The notes below the pieces were generated by a model. That model was not told the origin of the DNA. It searched no databases and worked only from the letters and a program-made list of their open reading frames with translations. From Candidatus Margulisiibacteriota bacterium (GTDB taxonomy: Bacteria; Margulisbacteria; WOR-1; XYC2-FULL-46-14; JAHJBW01): 16,574 nt of DNA. Location of the stretch: positions 1 through 16,574 of the forward strand of contig JAHJBW010000113.1 in assembly GCA_018813405.1 (NCBI GenBank). The letters are read 5' to 3'. A program made the position numbers and the translations under genes. This document shows positions 14,494 to 16,574 of the stretch, piece after piece. Each line of letters opens with the position of its first letter. Position 1 is the stretch's first letter.

Positions 14494-15843
14494 ATGAACA
14501 AAGCCTACCTTTCCACCCTTATAAAAACCTGTAAGAGCAAAGGCGCGACATGCGCTGAAGCCTATTATGTTTCCTCTTTCACCACCAAAGTCGATGTTTT
14601 GAACCAGGAAGTGGAATCAATTGACGAGATGAAAGAAATGGGTTTGGCCCTGCGCGTGATAAAAGATGGGAAGCTGGGCTTTGTCTACAGCTCAAACCTT
14701 GAGGCCGAGGACGCGGAAAGTCTGGCCGGACAGGCACTGCACAATGCCGGAAGTTCGTCAGAGGACAAGTTCAACCTGCTTCCCTCGCCCACCGATTCGA
14801 TCAACGGGCACCCTACCAATTATTACGATCCGGCCATATCGCAGATAGGCATAGAGGAAAAAATAAAGCTTGCCCGCGCCATGGAAGTGGCGGCCTATGA
14901 CTACGACGAAAGGATCAAGAAGACCGAGAAGGTATCCTTTTCCGATTCCGAGCTTGAGGTATGGATATTGAACAGCAGGGGCATTGACGCCCACTACAAA
15001 GCCAACTATTGCGGCGGCATGGCCGAGGTGATAGCGCTTGAGGACGGCGGAGGCGACGCCGGCATGGGCATAGACTTTGTAACGCTCCACAAGAACTTCG
15101 ACGCCAAAAAGATAGGCGAAGAGGCCGGTCGCAGTGCCACCCAGCTTTTGGGGGCTGGTCCCATCCCTTCGCAAAAGATGAACATAATCCTGGAACCCAA
15201 GATAGGCGCCGAGCTTTTGGGGATAATAGCCAGCTCTTTTTCCGCCGACAATGTTCAAAAGGGCAAATCGCTCTTCGCGGGGCAGATGGAAAAAACAGTG
15301 GCCTCGGGCCAGATAACCATAATTGACGACGGCATGCTGAAGGAAGGAATAGCTACCACGCCTTTTGACGCCGAGGGCGTGCCGACGCAGGAAACAGCGC
15401 TGGTTGAAGGCGGGGTGTTGAAAGGCCTTCTTCACAACGCGTACACAGCGGCAAAAGATGGTGTGTCATCGACGGGCAATTCGCAGAGGGGCTCTTTCAA
15501 GACACTGCCGGGCATATCGGCCAGCAACATTTATATCAAACCAGGCCCCCATCTGGCCGCGGCCATTATCTCAAAATGCCAGAAGGGTTTATATGTGACA
15601 AGAGTAATGGGCCTGCACACGGCCAATCCTATTACGGGCGAATTTTCGTTTGGAGCGTCGGGGATACTGGTGGAGAACGGCATAAAGACCAAACCGGTGA
15701 AAGGAATAACTATCGCTGGAAATTTGATCGAGATGTTAAAGCAGGTGGAGGCAGTAGGCTCTGACCTGCGCTTTGTGCCCTATTCAGCCAATCTTGGGTC
15801 CCCGACCCTGCTGATCACGGGGATCAGCGTTAGCGGGAGCTAA
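14494..15843 (+). CDS. pmbA: PmbA/TldE-type subunit of the TldD/TldE metalloprotease, 449 aa
   Basis: Length equals that of PmbA (about 450). The N-terminal half carries EAYYVSSFTTKVDVLNQEVESI (residues 22-43), typical of the family. Central landmarks are ELLGIIASSFSADNVQKGKS and DDGMLKEGIATTPFDAEGVPT, and the C-terminal signature is GILVENGIKTKPVKGITIAG. The HExxxH zinc motif of the catalytic TldD partner is absent, so this is the TldE side. The TldD/TldE heterodimer degrades unfolded peptides and matures peptide products such as microcin B17. No tldD lies in the window. The ATG follows the pta stop by 1 bp with no clear ribosome site, implying translational coupling. The stop overlaps the convergent 182-aa gene by 4 bp. 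Confidence 0.92.
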   Translation: MNKAYLSTLIKTCKSKGATCAEAYYVSSFTTKVDVLNQEVESIDEMKEMGLALRVIKDGKLGFVYSSNLEAEDAESLAGQALHNAGSSSEDKFNLLPSPTDSINGHPTNYYDPAISQIGIEEKIKLARAMEVAAYDYDERIKKTEKVSFSDSELEVWILNSRGIDAHYKANYCGGMAEVIALEDGGGDAGMGIDFVTLHKNFDAKKIGEEAGRSATQLLGAGPIPSQKMNIILEPKIGAELLGIIASSFSADNVQKGKSLFAGQMEKTVASGQITIIDDGMLKEGIATTPFDAEGVPTQETALVEGGVLKGLLHNAYTAAKDGVSSTGNSQRGSFKTLPGISASNIYIKPGPHLAAAIISKCQKGLYVTRVMGLHTANPITGEFSFGASGILVENGIKTKPVKGITIAGNLIEMLKQVEAVGSDLRFVPYSANLGSPTLLITGISVSGS

Positions 15844-16388
15844 TAACTTATTAACATTGGATCATGACGATGATGCCAGATCCAGTCTTCAATAATTTTA
15901 AATCTGTTAAAAGACTCCCGAATGGTTTGCAAGTCTTCATCTTGAGGAACACCAGATGATTCAATATCTTCCTTTACAAATCCACAAGTCACAATAAATG
16001 GGGTAACAAGGTTGTTTATAAGATCCTCCCAACCCTTCATCTCTACAAGTTTTTTCCCGACTATCTCCCCTGCTTTCGCTTGAAACCTGTTTTCAGCATA
16101 ATTCAAAACCTGTTCATTAAAGATACGGTCGATCTCGCATTTTTTATATTCTGGCCGAAAATATTTTTGAAAAGAAATAAAGCCCAACAAATTTCGAATT
16201 TCGTCAGCCCCTTTAAGACCACGAAATTTTTCCAGAAAGAATACCTTGAAGGGCTGTCCCCCCAAAAAAGCGGATTTTAGGCCCACATCAAACTCCGTGA
16301 TCCTGGGCCGCGAATTAGCAACCCTTAGATATCTATAATACGCTTGGATATTTTGTGCGCCGCGAATTGGCGTGGTTTTTATGCTCAC
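15840..16388 (-). CDS. Protein of unknown function, 182 aa
   Basis: I do not recognise this family. It starts with GTG at 16388, since a stop lies three codons upstream in frame and no ATG is near the N-terminus. It is soluble and without signal peptide or transmembrane segment. The chain has aromatic and basic N-terminal parts (QNIQAYYRYLRVANSRPRI), a helical middle (EIRNLLGFISFQKYFRPEY) and an acidic stretch before a Trp/His-rich C-terminus (DWIWHHRHDP). It begins 2 bp after the stop of the partial gene to its right, so the two are co-transcribed. The DNA is clearly more AT-rich than the neighbouring pmbA and pta genes, a possible sign of recent gain. Confidence 0.6.
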   Translation of the reverse strand: MSIKTTPIRGAQNIQAYYRYLRVANSRPRITEFDVGLKSAFLGGQPFKVFFLEKFRGLKGADEIRNLLGFISFQKYFRPEYKKCEIDRIFNEQVLNYAENRFQAKAGEIVGKKLVEMKGWEDLINNLVTPFIVTCGFVKEDIESSGVPQDEDLQTIRESFNRFKIIEDWIWHHRHDPMLISY

Positions 16389-16390
16389 GC

Positions 16391-16574
16391 TTATTTATCG
16401 TGTGCTTTTTCGAGAAATTTCAATTTATATGCTAGATTCCTCGAAGAATCAAGCATATGCCCCAGAATAGCTTTGGAAAGCTTTTCGCCAGCCACTACCG
16501 GCTGGCAGAGATTTTTTATCTCAATGGGGATATATTCAACCTTGACCAGGGAATCCTTGTAAAACGTATATCTG
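16391..16574 (-). CDS. C-terminal part of an unknown protein (5' end outside the window)
   Basis: On the minus strand a frame is open from the window edge to TAA at 16391-16393, giving 60 residues that include VEYIPIEIKNLCQPVVAGEK and end in LKFLEKAHDK. The composition (alternating hydrophobic residues, then an amphipathic Lys/Leu helix) looks like true protein. The gene is followed 2 bp later by the GTG of the 182-aa gene. Function is unknown; with only 60 residues, a chance open frame cannot be fully excluded. Confidence 0.5.
   Translation of the reverse strand, partial: RYTFYKDSLVKVEYIPIEIKNLCQPVVAGEKLSKAILGHMLDSSRNLAYKLKFLEKAHDK

Overview
The window looks like a chromosomal segment of a Gram-negative (two-membrane) bacterium. 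It carries the end of an LptF/LptG-type lipopolysaccharide-export permease, a lipoprotein with a lipobox, and a protein whose C-terminus looks like an outer-membrane beta-barrel end. The mix of house-keeping genes, unfamiliar envelope genes, tight packing (4-bp gene overlaps) and mixed start types is reminiscent of an uncultured candidate-phylum lineage. Lineage cannot be proved from this sequence alone.

Layout. (a) 1-2459, plus strand: last 30 residues of an LptF/LptG permease, translationally coupled (TAATG) to a 788-residue TPR protein. (b) 2413-8195, minus strand, read right to left: a four-gene unit made of a 433-aa protein with an HExxGH zincin-like motif and a barrel-like C-terminus, a 924-aa TPR lipoprotein with two Asp/Ala/Gly-rich acidic linkers, a 205-aa protein of unknown function and a 337-aa HD-domain protein. 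Its last gene runs 47 bp into the end of the TPR gene. (c) 8196-8284: a divergent promoter region. (d) 8285-9980, plus: family-4 uracil-DNA glycosylase overlapping a DUF362 protein with two 4Fe-4S ferredoxin motifs. (e) 9977-12600, minus: homospermidine synthase followed, with a 4-bp overlap and a TTG start, by an ornithine decarboxylase-like enzyme. Together these form a compact ornithine-to-putrescine-to-homospermidine cassette. (f) 12601-12809: a 209-bp divergent intergenic region holding a striking pair of inverted 30-nt hairpins with the same outer arms and different, self-complementary inner stems. (g) 12810-15843, plus: DnaQ-type exonuclease, phosphate acetyltransferase, PmbA/TldE. (h) 15840-16574, minus: two AT-rich genes of unknown function, one of them cut by the window edge.

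The parts that repay attention are the inverted hairpin pair at 12680-12769 (REP/BIME-like or MITE-like), the envelope gene unit at 2413-8195, a short-repeat tract that encodes part of the cytoplasmic prefix of the lipoprotein, and a recurring pattern in which a -10 box lies 6-8 nt before the start codon with no Shine-Dalgarno sequence (probable leaderless mRNAs). No tRNA, rRNA, CRISPR array, transposase or intrinsic terminator was found. No gene-free stretch exceeds 300 bases.
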